A stretch of 51,761 bases of DNA. Origin: Minisyncoccota bacterium. GTDB lineage: Bacteria > Patescibacteriota > Minisyncoccia > UBA6257 > 2-01-FULL-56-20. The notes beneath the pieces were generated by a model. That model was not told where the DNA came from and did not search any database. It saw only the letters and a program-made list of their open reading frames with translations. Each line of letters starts with the position of its first letter. Within the stretch, counting starts at the first letter, position 1. Of this stretch, positions 28,931 through 35,719 are shown one piece after another. The DNA lies in assembly GCA_031291905.1 (NCBI GenBank), contig JARLIC010000137.1:1-51761 (forward strand), in the 5' to 3' direction. The position numbers were made by a program, and so were the translations under genes.

Positions 28931-29500
28931 ATGGCCGACAACCCGAACAAGCCATCCACCGAAGAGATCAGAGAAAGGCTGCAAAAATCGGCCAGCGAAT
29001 CTCAAGGCAGCGTGGGAAAACAAACGATCCGCAGTCGCCGAAAAAACACATGGACAGACGAGCAGACAGCGATCCTCGGAACAATGCCGGACTACAAGGT
29101 TGCCGCAAAGCTTGGGCTCACTGTGAGCGTCGTCTACAACCGACGCTGCAAGATGCGCATACCGACGTGCTGGAACGATAAGGCTTATAGCGGGGATGCC
29201 CCGGCCGACTCGGACTGGACTCAGGAAGAGGACGACCTCCTGGGGACCCACAGGGATCACGTCATAGCTGGCAAACTTGGCCGGTCATTGGGCGACGTCC
29301 AAAAACGACGTGCGTCACTAGGAATACCAGGCTACGATAAGCCAGTCGAGCGGCCAGTGCATGAATCCGTTAGTCAAGACGCCAGGGTCGCACTGGATAG
29401 GATCATTGAACTCGTTGAGGAGATCAAGGATCGATCCGAAGCGATCGAGTATGCGGCGAAAGCAGTCGTCGACTACCTCGAATCCCAAAGCGATCACTGA
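28931..29500 (+). CDS. Protein with two SANT/Myb-like repeats
   Basis: 189 residues. Two related blocks, WTDEQTAILGTMPDYKVAAK (about residue 38) and WTQEEDDLLGTHRDHVIAGK (about residue 95), each continue with LG....V..RR. This resembles SANT/Myb-like or Sigma70 region 4-like DNA-binding units in tandem. The C-terminal 60 residues form an acidic helix (IIELVEEIKDRSEAIEYAAK). A stand-alone cassette with its own promoter and terminator suggests a regulator. ATG 28931, no strong ribosome site. Confidence 0.7.
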   Translation: MADNPNKPSTEEIRERLQKSASESQGSVGKQTIRSRRKNTWTDEQTAILGTMPDYKVAAKLGLTVSVVYNRRCKMRIPTCWNDKAYSGDAPADSDWTQEEDDLLGTHRDHVIAGKLGRSLGDVQKRRASLGIPGYDKPVERPVHESVSQDARVALDRIIELVEEIKDRSEAIEYAAKAVVDYLESQSDH

Positions 29501-29529
29501 GACCGCGTTGGCCAACCTTGGCCTCAATC

Positions 29530-29551
29530 GCCCCGCTAGCCGGGGCTTTTT
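29530..29551 (+). terminator. Intrinsic terminator
   Basis: GCCCCG (29530-29535) pairs with CGGGGC (29541-29546) across a 5-nt loop, followed by five T and CATGC. Confidence 0.88.
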
Positions 29552-29591
29552 CATGCGCGGAACCAAATCTCTTGCTTGCTAGGTTTTTCTC

Positions 29592-29620
29592 TTGCTATTT
29601 GGTCTTGATGACGATATAAT
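29592..29620 (+). promoter_or_regulatory. Sigma70-like promoter with CTTGC elements and GGAGACGAG leader
   Basis: TTGCTA (29592-29597), 17-bp spacer, TATAAT (29615-29620). Two CTTGC elements: AAATCTCTTGCTTGCT from 29565 and TTTCTCTTGCTATTTG overlapping the -35. GGAGACGAG begins at 29629. TCTCTTGCTATTTG is identical to a site beside the minus-strand promoter at 41801. Confidence 0.85.
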
Positions 29621-29662
29621 TCGGCAGTGGAGACGAGAGCAACGCAAGCCAAGGGGAATGAG

Positions 29663-30067
29663 ATGAAATTCACCATGTACTACAGGACGAGCCCTGGGGC
29701 CAACAAGACTAACGCCCGCGAAGGCGAATTCAACAGCATGGAAGACGCCAGGGCGATGGCCCTGAAAGCGATCAAGGCGAAGTATCCCGATGGCGTGTTG
29801 CTCAACGTGGTCGAGTCGTCGCAGGCTGTTGAGCTGGTCGACTTGGACCGGGTCTTTAGCTTCTATTACAGGAAGGACACGCGGGGCGAGGTTAGCATCG
29901 GCCGGGCGGTTGGCGACAGCAAGGATGAAGCCGCCAAGGAAGCGACTAAAGCTGTCAAGACCGCCTATCCCGCTGGCTCTGTCTTGAAGGTCTTCTTGGC
30001 CAAGAACTCGCCGACGCTGGCCAAGAACGCACATGGCGTTGAGTGTGCCCCATCGCTGGTCTACTGA
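29663..30067 (+). CDS. Protein with an internal duplication, 134 aa
   Basis: ATG 29663, with GGGG upstream. Two halves align: FTMYYRTSPGANKTNAREGE, MEDARAMALKAIKAKYPDGV against FSFYYRKDTRGEVSIGRAVG, KDEAAKEATKAVKTAYPAGS. Each is a strand, a strand and a helix followed by YP.G..L, so the protein is a tandem pair of about 55-residue domains. First gene behind a strong promoter. Function unknown. Confidence 0.7.
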   Translation: MKFTMYYRTSPGANKTNAREGEFNSMEDARAMALKAIKAKYPDGVLLNVVESSQAVELVDLDRVFSFYYRKDTRGEVSIGRAVGDSKDEAAKEATKAVKTAYPAGSVLKVFLAKNSPTLAKNAHGVECAPSLVY

Positions 30068-30078
30068 GGGGAAATGCA

Positions 30079-30618
30079 ATGTCGCTTGATTTGGAACAAG
30101 CCGCCGACATCCTGAGACGCAATCGATATCTCGGGATAGGAGACTGGTCGTACGATGGGTGCAGCGTCGTGGCGGAGGGCGTAGGCGTGCTATTTGACAG
30201 CCACGCGATCAAAAGGGCTAACGGCTATCTTGGAAGCGATCCCGAGTATCTGGCGAGCCTGGGAGGCGTGCCCGTGCTGAATGAGGAGGTTGAGAGCAGT
30301 CCGCATGGACAAGGACTTGTTGACAGCCTTGAACGGCTCAAGATGTTCCTTATCGAGAAGCACGAGTTTGACCATGCGGCAACGATAGTTAAAGCCAAAA
30401 ACTGCGCCAAGAACGTCATCGCTGAGTCAAAGGCTTCCGCCATCCCTTCCGCCGACGAAGCCCTGGCGATCATCAATGAGAACAACCACAACGGGCTCAA
30501 GTACAAGTTGTTCGTATCTAACGCCGGAACCACAGATCCCAGGAATGCCGCTTATGTTCTGCCTTATGAGGAGTTCATCGGCACCGCAATGTTCTACAAA
30601 GCCAAGAAAGCCAACTGA
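30079..30618 (+). CDS. Hypothetical protein, 179 aa
   Basis: ATG 30079 after GAGGGGAAA. The N-terminal LEQAADILRRNRYLGIGDWS and VLFDSHAIKRANGYL look like a compact globular domain. The middle helix is SLERLKMFLIEKHEFDHAAT and the C-terminal part contains PSADEALAIINENNHNG. No family recognised. Confidence 0.7.
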   Translation: MSLDLEQAADILRRNRYLGIGDWSYDGCSVVAEGVGVLFDSHAIKRANGYLGSDPEYLASLGGVPVLNEEVESSPHGQGLVDSLERLKMFLIEKHEFDHAATIVKAKNCAKNVIAESKASAIPSADEALAIINENNHNGLKYKLFVSNAGTTDPRNAAYVLPYEEFIGTAMFYKAKKAN

Positions 30619-30642
30619 GCCCCGGTTTCACAGGGAGGAACG

Positions 30643-30837
30643 ATGTTCAAGCGATGGATCGCAGGTTTCGCGACGTTTCTATTTTGCACGACGGCCGCCG
30701 GATGCGAGATCACGGCTTCGGCGCTCGTGCAGCAGGAGTGGAATACTGACCCCCGCGTTTTTACGAAGCCGGACGGCCTGGCGAAGGCGGAGGTCAAGGT
30801 TACAAGGTTGGTTGGGAAGGACAAGGTTAAGAAGTGA
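30643..30837 (+). CDS. Small lipoprotein, 64 aa
   Basis: ATG 30643 after GGGAGG. MFKRWIAGFATFLFCTTAAGC is a signal peptide with a lipobox (TAAGC), so Cys21 would be lipidated. The mature part of about 43 residues is polar and Lys-rich at the end. Phage lipoproteins often serve in superinfection exclusion or as Rz1-like spanins. Rz1 proteins are Pro-rich, which this one is not. GTGA overlap with the next gene. Confidence 0.7.
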   Translation: MFKRWIAGFATFLFCTTAAGCEITASALVQQEWNTDPRVFTKPDGLAKAEVKVTRLVGKDKVKK

Positions 30838-31265
30838 GTAATCTTGAAGAGGGCGATTCTTGCCCAGACAATTGCGGCGGGAAGATTCATTATCAAGTCG
30901 AGAACTGCTATTGCCACATCAGCCCGCCTTGCAGTGCATGCACTGACGCTTTGGCGACGTGCGATAGATGCGGATGGAAGGAGCCAGAGGGCAAATCTAT
31001 GCCAAATGGCGATTTTGTGGCACTAGCGCCGGGCCTCTGGACTTGGATCTCACACAAGAAGCCATCACAAGACCTCGGAGACGGGAAACGGATCTTCGAT
31101 TACGACTACGATTCGTCATCAGGATCAACCATGGTCTATCGAGGGCGATACGAAGGCAACGTGACGGCCAAGGACATCATTGAGGCACTTGGGGATGGAT
31201 CATTCGGCCATCGTGGGCCGATCCTTCGCAACGGCCATTTCACCTACACAAAGATCACTGACTGA
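30834..31265 (+). CDS. Conserved phage zinc-binding protein
   Basis: 143 residues from GTG 30834 (GTGA). CPDNCGGKIHYQVENCYCHI, SPPCSAC, ATCDRCGWKEPE holds at least three C..C pairs. I recognise this opening from other phages. The C-terminal half is unlike it and contains FDYDYDSSSGSTMVYRGRYE. Function unknown. Confidence 0.7.
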   Translation: MSNLEEGDSCPDNCGGKIHYQVENCYCHISPPCSACTDALATCDRCGWKEPEGKSMPNGDFVALAPGLWTWISHKKPSQDLGDGKRIFDYDYDSSSGSTMVYRGRYEGNVTAKDIIEALGDGSFGHRGPILRNGHFTYTKITD

Positions 31266-31284
31266 TCGGGAAGGATGCGAAGAA

Positions 31285-31596
31285 ATGAGCGAGCAACTCA
31301 GGACTTGCCCAGAATGCCATAGCGCCTACCCGAAAGTACGGGTTGTGACATGGAATGACGTCAACCATCGCACATGCTGCGGACTTTGCGGATACAGCGT
31401 TTCAAAACAGAGCACCAAGGAGGCGGCGATTGCGGTTTGGAACCAGCGTCCGCACTACCCTCAAACCGCCGCCATTCTTGAGGGGATCGCAGCAGCGATC
31501 AAGAGTGGCCGCTCGACGAGCATGTTCGGTCAATCGGTGTGCGTCGTCGCCGTTTCCGACCGCGAAGCATTCTTGAGAGAGCAGGGGTTTTTATGA
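31285..31596 (+). CDS. Lar-like zinc-ribbon protein, copy 2
   Basis: 103 residues; ATG 31285 follows a GGAAGGATGCGAAGAA stretch. CPECHSAYPKV, CCGLCGYSV and KEAAIAVWNQRP match the Lar pattern (CP.C...C..CG...EA...WN.R). The C-terminal 40 residues form a helix and a strand with a regulator-like look. May counter host type I restriction; not proven. Confidence 0.7.
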   Translation: MSEQLRTCPECHSAYPKVRVVTWNDVNHRTCCGLCGYSVSKQSTKEAAIAVWNQRPHYPQTAAILEGIAAAIKSGRSTSMFGQSVCVVAVSDREAFLREQGFL

Positions 31597-32150
31597 GCGA
31601 CCACGACGACGACCGAAGCCTGGTCGAGTGCGCTATCGGGATCGCTTCCGAGGCTCACGCACGCGAGTGGCGCAAGGGCAAGAACGGCTTGCCGTACATG
31701 GTCCACATCTACGACATCATGCGGTTCGCTCGCAAGATCGGGATCCCGACTAGCGATACTGATGTTTACCAGGCTATCGCACTCCACGACACGGTTGAGA
31801 GCGGGCTGCCGATCGGCATCATCAAAACGCTTCTCCCTCAAATCGTTCCGGTCGTCGAGGAGCTGACGTTCCTTGGGACGCCGGAAGAGAAGCCGGATTA
31901 CCTGGCGTCGTTCGCCGGGAAATCGGTCGTCGCTCTTGTCGTCAAGGTAATGGATCGGATCTGCAACGTCTGGGATTTCTACGATGACGGCGACCGGGAG
32001 TACGCCCGAAAGTATCTACAGAAGGCGTCCGAGCTTTGGATGGCGGCCTATGCCCGACGAAGCGAAATCATTGATCGCTTTGGGCAAGCCGTCTGGGACA
32101 ACCTGTCCTGGGAATACGACCATGTGTCCAACATGACCGACGAGTACTGA
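31593..32150 (+). CDS. HD-domain (p)ppGpp-hydrolase-like protein
   Basis: 185 residues from ATG 31593 (ATGA). EAHAREWRKGKNGLPYMVHI, AIALHDTVESGLP and VKVMDRICNVWDF match the SpoT/MESH1-type HD fold: H...R...G.PY..H, HD.VE and K..DR..N motifs, with the metal ligands His, His-Asp and Asp. No synthetase, TGS or ACT domains are present, so it is a small alarmone hydrolase in form. Lowering (p)ppGpp during infection would favour phage growth. The specificity is inference. Confidence 0.8.
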   Translation: MSDHDDDRSLVECAIGIASEAHAREWRKGKNGLPYMVHIYDIMRFARKIGIPTSDTDVYQAIALHDTVESGLPIGIIKTLLPQIVPVVEELTFLGTPEEKPDYLASFAGKSVVALVVKVMDRICNVWDFYDDGDREYARKYLQKASELWMAAYARRSEIIDRFGQAVWDNLSWEYDHVSNMTDEY

Positions 32151-32163
32151 GAGGAGTTTGATA

Positions 32164-32496
32164 TTGATTTCGACCGTCCGCCTAACCAACGCCCAGTCCA
32201 GCGAACGCCATAAGCACGGCTACAAGCTCGCGAGACTGGCGAACGCTGTATCGCACCACATTAGCGAGTTCGACGCCAAGGCGGCCGAGCTGAGGCCCTT
32301 CGCGAGCCGTGCCAACCACGCGATAGAGCAGTACAATAATGCGATCGCCGACGCGAACCAATTCCTGGCGTCGATCGGATACGACGGACTCCCGATCCCG
32401 ATGTTTCAAGTCGCGATTCCGGGGCAGATTGAGTACGATGATGCTATGCTTGACTACGCGTGCGAGCGGATGAGCGAACTTGGGATGGAGGATTAG
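32164..32496 (+). CDS. Hypothetical protein, 110 aa
   Basis: TTG 32164 lies 7 bases after GAGGAG; an earlier TTG at 32158 is too close. A helical body (GYKLARLANAVSHHISEFDA and NHAIEQYNNAIADANQFL) and a strand (PIPMFQVAIPG). The end DYACERMSELGMED is acidic. Function unknown. Confidence 0.65.
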   Translation: MISTVRLTNAQSSERHKHGYKLARLANAVSHHISEFDAKAAELRPFASRANHAIEQYNNAIADANQFLASIGYDGLPIPMFQVAIPGQIEYDDAMLDYACERMSELGMED

Positions 32497-32501
32497 GACT
32501 A

Positions 32502-32768
32502 GTGTTCGGCGACATCCACGTAGAGTTTAAGTGCTCGCGATGCGGCGAGACTGAAAATGCCAAGGTTGACTACTGGATCTCGTGCGATGGATCGCCGCAA
32601 CTCATGATGGAGACAGGGGGGGGGGATCGGCTAGCGAGCGAAGGCTGGGCCTTCGAGGAGCGAGTGGGTAAATTCGAGCACTGGCAGACCCCGTTTGTCA
32701 GCCGATGCTATGATTGTTCGTGCCGGCTTCAAAGGATGAGAGCCGAGCTTGCGAAAAAGGAAGGCTGA
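32502..32768 (+). CDS. Zinc-ribbon protein, 88 aa
   Basis: GTG 32502 with GGAGGATTAGG upstream. FKCSRCGETENAKVDYWISC and SRCYDCSCRLQRM give the Cys pairs. The helical tail is basic. A run of nine G at 32617-32625 is a possible slippage site. Function unknown. Confidence 0.6.
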   Translation: MFGDIHVEFKCSRCGETENAKVDYWISCDGSPQLMMETGGGDRLASEGWAFEERVGKFEHWQTPFVSRCYDCSCRLQRMRAELAKKEG

Positions 32769-32770
32769 CG

Positions 32771-32866
32771 ATGACCTACGCCGTCGGCCATGGCACGCCT
32801 AACGCCGGCGCCGGCTTTAGCAACACAGGGCAACGGAGACACATGAATGCTGGCCACATTCCGTAA
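32771..32866 (+). CDS. 31-aa ORF
   Basis: ATG 32771 (two bases after the previous stop) to TAA 32864; Gly/Asn/His-rich product (MTYAVGHGTPNAGAGF...). Overlaps the start of the next small ORF. Weak evidence: only position and spacing. Confidence 0.35.
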   Translation: MTYAVGHGTPNAGAGFSNTGQRRHMNAGHIP

Positions 32867-32975
32867 GTTTTGGAAATCGGTGATCAACGCGGTTGCGAAG
32901 CTGTTCTCTTCCAGGTCGCGCCGCAGCATTAAGAGCATTGAAGAGAGGGAGATCGAACGATGGGGGCCACTGTGA
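32847..32975 (+). CDS. Amphipathic basic peptide, 42 aa
   Basis: ATG 32847, with CGGAGAC upstream. Sequence FRKFWKSVINAVAKLFSSRS followed by a charged tail is a strongly amphipathic cationic helix, similar in look to membrane-active peptides. It overlaps the paralogue gene at 32960. Function unknown. Confidence 0.5.
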   Translation: MLATFRKFWKSVINAVAKLFSSRSRRSIKSIEEREIERWGPL

Positions 32976-33277
32976 ACGAGAACATCAATTACGCAGCCGA
33001 GCTTCGCATGATCGCTGGAGCCTTGAGACGCAAGATTCAATGGCCGGAAGAAGCGGATATCCTCGAAGCCGCCGCTGCCGAGATCGAACGGCTGAAGCCC
33101 AAGGATCTGAGCGACCAAGAGATCGCCAACACATTAAACAATATAGAGCATGGCAATGTAGACGACTGGCGTCCCCATTTCGGCAATTTCAGCAGCAAGA
33201 ATCTTTATTGCTCGATCGATCGAATCGTTGCCAAAGCTATCGCCGAGAAACACTGGCGAGAGAAGAATACGTCATGA
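32960..33277 (+). CDS. Dispersed member of the 2347-3828 paralogue family
   Basis: 105 residues from ATG 32960 (AGGGAG site); GTG 32972 (GTGA overlap) is an alternative start. ELRMIAGALRRKIQWPEEAD, IERLKPKDLSDQEIANTLNN and the final IVAKAIAEKHWREKN match the upstream tandem genes, especially 2702. It shows that the family has spread about 30 kb from the tandem block. Function unknown. Confidence 0.7.
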   Translation: MGATVNENINYAAELRMIAGALRRKIQWPEEADILEAAAAEIERLKPKDLSDQEIANTLNNIEHGNVDDWRPHFGNFSSKNLYCSIDRIVAKAIAEKHWREKNTS

Positions 33278-33357
33278 CCAAATACGAATCCGGATTCCAA
33301 GGGTTTTATCGGGAACAAGTCGGGGAAGAACGTGGGGCCGAACTGGATGAAAGATGA
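33274..33357 (+). CDS. 27-aa coupled ORF
   Basis: ATG 33274 (ATGA overlap) to TGA 33355, which overlaps the next ATG. Charged product (MTKYESGFQGFYREQVGEER...). The double coupling favours a real translated peptide. Confidence 0.45.
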   Translation: MTKYESGFQGFYREQVGEERGAELDER

Positions 33358-33593
33358 AGAAGGGAGTAGCGATGCTGATTAAGGCTGGAAAACACATGGT
33401 GAATCCTGATCGCGTGCTCATGATCGGCGATGCGTCTTACTCGAATGCAGACCAAAACAAGATCGAAGGCGTACGCCACGGTCTTGAGGTCATGTTCGAG
33501 GGCGGAAAGAGGCTGTCATGGGGAACGAGCGAATCGACGGAATCCTTCGCTGAAAGGGTTACGCGGTCGAAAGAACGCGAACAGGGATACTAG
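33354..33593 (+). CDS. Hypothetical protein, 79 aa
   Basis: ATG 33354 (ATGA); ATG 33372 after GGGAG is an alternative. MLIKAGKHMVNPDRVLMIGD and HGLEVMFEGGKRLSWGTSES suggest a PH-like beta barrel. Function unknown. Confidence 0.65.
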   Translation: MKKGVAMLIKAGKHMVNPDRVLMIGDASYSNADQNKIEGVRHGLEVMFEGGKRLSWGTSESTESFAERVTRSKEREQGY

Positions 33594-33625
33594 GAGGCGA
33601 CATGGGTTAAATCCATTTCTGGCAG

Positions 33626-33973
33626 ATGACGGACGACTATGACAATTGCCCCCAATGCGGATACTTCGGTTTCCCTGACTGGTTTCATGGTGAAGCCGAG
33701 TTGTATTTTTGCGACGTCTGTAATCAGTCGTACGAAGTCGTCAGGATGGACGAAGAGGAACTTGATGATGAGGGGGAGTGGCAATGTGGACTAAAAAGCT
33801 TACGATCTTCACCGGGACTGCATGGTGCGGTCCACCTGAAAACAGGACTCGTTGCGGTGGATGCAATAGCAGTTATTTTATTTGCGATGAAGAGCGGAAC
33901 TTCTCTTGCGAGAATTGCGGAAGCCCGTTTCACGTCGAAACACCAGAGTATATCGAACGTATGTACAAGCTGA
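33626..33973 (+). CDS. Zinc-ribbon protein, start and end altered
   Basis: From ATG 33626 the N-terminus is DDYDNCPQCGYFGFPDWFHG with a second pair CDVCNQSYEVV, a clear ribbon, then an acidic part (DEEELDDEGE). The only strong ribosome site (AGGAGG) belongs to ATG 33602 in the same frame, which hits TAA after two codons. Beyond 33784 the frame overlaps the next gene and loses protein character; a TGG stands at 33778 where a TGA would end it normally. The functional protein was probably about 60 residues. Confidence 0.5.
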   Translation: MTDDYDNCPQCGYFGFPDWFHGEAELYFCDVCNQSYEVVRMDEEELDDEGEWQCGLKSLRSSPGLHGAVHLKTGLVAVDAIAVILFAMKSGTSLARIAEARFTSKHQSISNVCTS

Positions 33974-34062
33974 CCGTCTATCTTAATGAGGATGAGCCGA
34001 TCATCGGCCCTGTGATCTATGAACGTATCAAGCGGGACAGGCGACTAGCACTAGAGGACTGA
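33784..34062 (+). CDS. Zinc-ribbon protein, 92 aa
   Basis: ATG 33784 after GGGGGAG; GTG 33778 is in frame but less likely. CGGCNSSYFIC and CENCGSPFHVE form the ribbon, followed by a beta part (MYKLTVYLNEDEP). It overlaps the tail of the previous frame. Function unknown. Confidence 0.65.
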   Translation: MWTKKLTIFTGTAWCGPPENRTRCGGCNSSYFICDEERNFSCENCGSPFHVETPEYIERMYKLTVYLNEDEPIIGPVIYERIKRDRRLALED

Positions 34063-34071
34063 GGAGATGCC

Positions 34072-34467
34072 ATGACCAACGACGATCAAGTGAAACTCGC
34101 CCAAGACATCCTGGACGAGACGGTCGGAGCCGCTGGACTGACCAACGACCAACTCGCCATTCTCGGGTGGGACGTTCACAAGTTCGGATACTACGGCAGG
34201 CCAACAGCCGACGAGAACAGGGACAAGGCCATAGATATTATTCGGATGGCCGAAAACGCAGCAGCGAACGCCGATGAGCATAATCGCAAGATCACTGATT
34301 CAGAATATCAAGACAGCGTCATTGCTCGCTTGGAAAACACGTCCGATGCATTGTGGGACGACGAGCCGTGCAATCGCAATCACCTGTTCGCGATGAGCGA
34401 TGCATTGGAACTGCTCAAAGCCCTGTGTCCGAGGCCGACCACGAACGATAACGAGGGCAATCTATGA
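34072..34467 (+). CDS. Acidic helical protein, 131 aa
   Basis: ATG 34072 after GAGGAG. Mostly helix (QVKLAQDILDETVGAAGLTN, KAIDIIRMAENAAANADEHN, LFAMSDALELLKALC). ATGA overlap with the next gene. No family recognised. Confidence 0.7.
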   Translation: MTNDDQVKLAQDILDETVGAAGLTNDQLAILGWDVHKFGYYGRPTADENRDKAIDIIRMAENAAANADEHNRKITDSEYQDSVIARLENTSDALWDDEPCNRNHLFAMSDALELLKALCPRPTTNDNEGNL

Positions 34468-35372
34468 TCGATCAACCAGAACTATCACCCAAGCTCATCG
34501 CCAAACTGGAAGCCGCCGGTCTGGACCAGATCGCCGAGATCTTGTCCGCTCGTAACCGGATCGGCCTGGACCAGATCGACGACCTTCCCGATTTCGATCA
34601 AAACGTCGAGTGGGTTTGCCCCGAAGGTTATACCTCGCCGGTCGCGGAAGACGAACAGCTCAACTACTTCGCGGTCAGGGTGAGCACGAAAGCCCTGACC
34701 CGGCTCATCTACTTTCTGGCGACGGCCGACTGGAGCCGGATGGCCGTTCCGATCTCGCTGCTTCCGCCCGAAAAGCTGGCCGACCCGATCTTAAAGCGAT
34801 GGACTTGGATTTACGATAACCTGGCTGGCGAAGACGAGTGCAAGCGGCTGGCGGATTCGATCGTGCGGCGACGCACTGGAGACAACAGCGGGCAGCAGTC
34901 CTTCACTGTCGCGACCCCGAAGGCCGAGCATGTCTTCGTAACCACGTCTGACTGGAGAGGATTGTTGATTCCGGAGTACATCGCCAACCGCGAGCCCAGG
35001 CCGCAAGCCGGCTTCTCAAGATACCAGACCTTCATCGGCAAGGAAGTGACGGGCGAGAAGAAGATCAGAAGTGCGGCCCTGAAGATCGCCCGCGAGTACG
35101 ATAAGATCAAAATGAAAGACAAGTTCGACCCGGATGCGATGAGCATGGACAGCCGCCAGCGGTACTGGGTGTCGGCCGAACGGCTGAAAAAGCTTCAGCA
35201 CACGATGCGGTTCTTGCGGGCGACCGAGCCGCATGGAGTCATCGCCCAAAGCCACGCACTCGGCGAACTGATCGACCGGGGGTTTGAGACGATCCCGCCG
35301 GAGTCGGAGTGGAAGCGGAAGAAGCCGTTTCCGTGGGAGCTTATCTCGGGTAAAGTAGGTTCCCAAGAATGA
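34464..35372 (+). CDS. Hypothetical protein, 302 aa
   Basis: One of the larger unknowns. ATG 34464 (ATGA). An N-terminal helical part (LIAKLEAAGLDQIAEILSAR), a mixed middle (YFAVRVSTKALTRLIYFLAT, HVFVTTSDWRGLLIPEYIA) and a basic C-terminal helical part (IREYDKI-like, AERLKKLQHTMRFLRATEP, ending SEWKRKKPFPWELIS). Coupled to the RHH-like gene. No motif identifies it. Confidence 0.7.
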   Translation: MIDQPELSPKLIAKLEAAGLDQIAEILSARNRIGLDQIDDLPDFDQNVEWVCPEGYTSPVAEDEQLNYFAVRVSTKALTRLIYFLATADWSRMAVPISLLPPEKLADPILKRWTWIYDNLAGEDECKRLADSIVRRRTGDNSGQQSFTVATPKAEHVFVTTSDWRGLLIPEYIANREPRPQAGFSRYQTFIGKEVTGEKKIRSAALKIAREYDKIKMKDKFDPDAMSMDSRQRYWVSAERLKKLQHTMRFLRATEPHGVIAQSHALGELIDRGFETIPPESEWKRKKPFPWELISGKVGSQE

Positions 35373-35680
35373 CCAATCCCCCAGCTAATCCGGAGAGGAA
35401 ACCAATGGACATCGGCAGGGATCACCAGATCACGATTCAGACATCGAAAGAAGTTTCGGATAAGCTCCGCAAGCTTATTCCAGCCCTTGACATTCAATTT
35501 TTTGGAAGGCCTCTGAAAAGCAAGTACTTCTATAATGCGATTCTGCTTTGGCTAGCTAATGCACCAGAATCGGAGATTCGTGAGTTCATCGATCCAAAGC
35601 TGCACGATCTCGCGGAGAGGATCGCTGGCAACGATAAACCTGACAACCCCGGCAGGTTTAATTTCTTCGGACCAAATTGA
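35369..35680 (+). CDS. Possible RHH-like protein, 103 aa
   Basis: ATG 35369 (ATGA). RDHQITIQTSKEVSDKLRKL is a strand followed by a helix, then FFGRPLKSKYFYNAILLWLA, which fits a ribbon-helix-helix type DNA-binding unit. The C-terminal tail is polar. Assignment tentative. Confidence 0.55.
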   Translation: MTNPPANPERKPMDIGRDHQITIQTSKEVSDKLRKLIPALDIQFFGRPLKSKYFYNAILLWLANAPESEIREFIDPKLHDLAERIAGNDKPDNPGRFNFFGPN

Positions 35681-35719
35681 CCTTTTGAAGAAACCACGGA
35701 TTGCCACATGGAGGCCAGC

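Noticed and set aside
30643-30837. Rz1-like spanin assignment for the lipoprotein
   Set aside because: The mature part is not Pro-rich and no Rz-like gene embeds or precedes it.
14588-33610. Genome-wide TAA stop-codon recoding
   Set aside because: Only two in-frame TAA cases were seen, and TAA ends several well-supported genes (5345, 5722, 7646, 9144).
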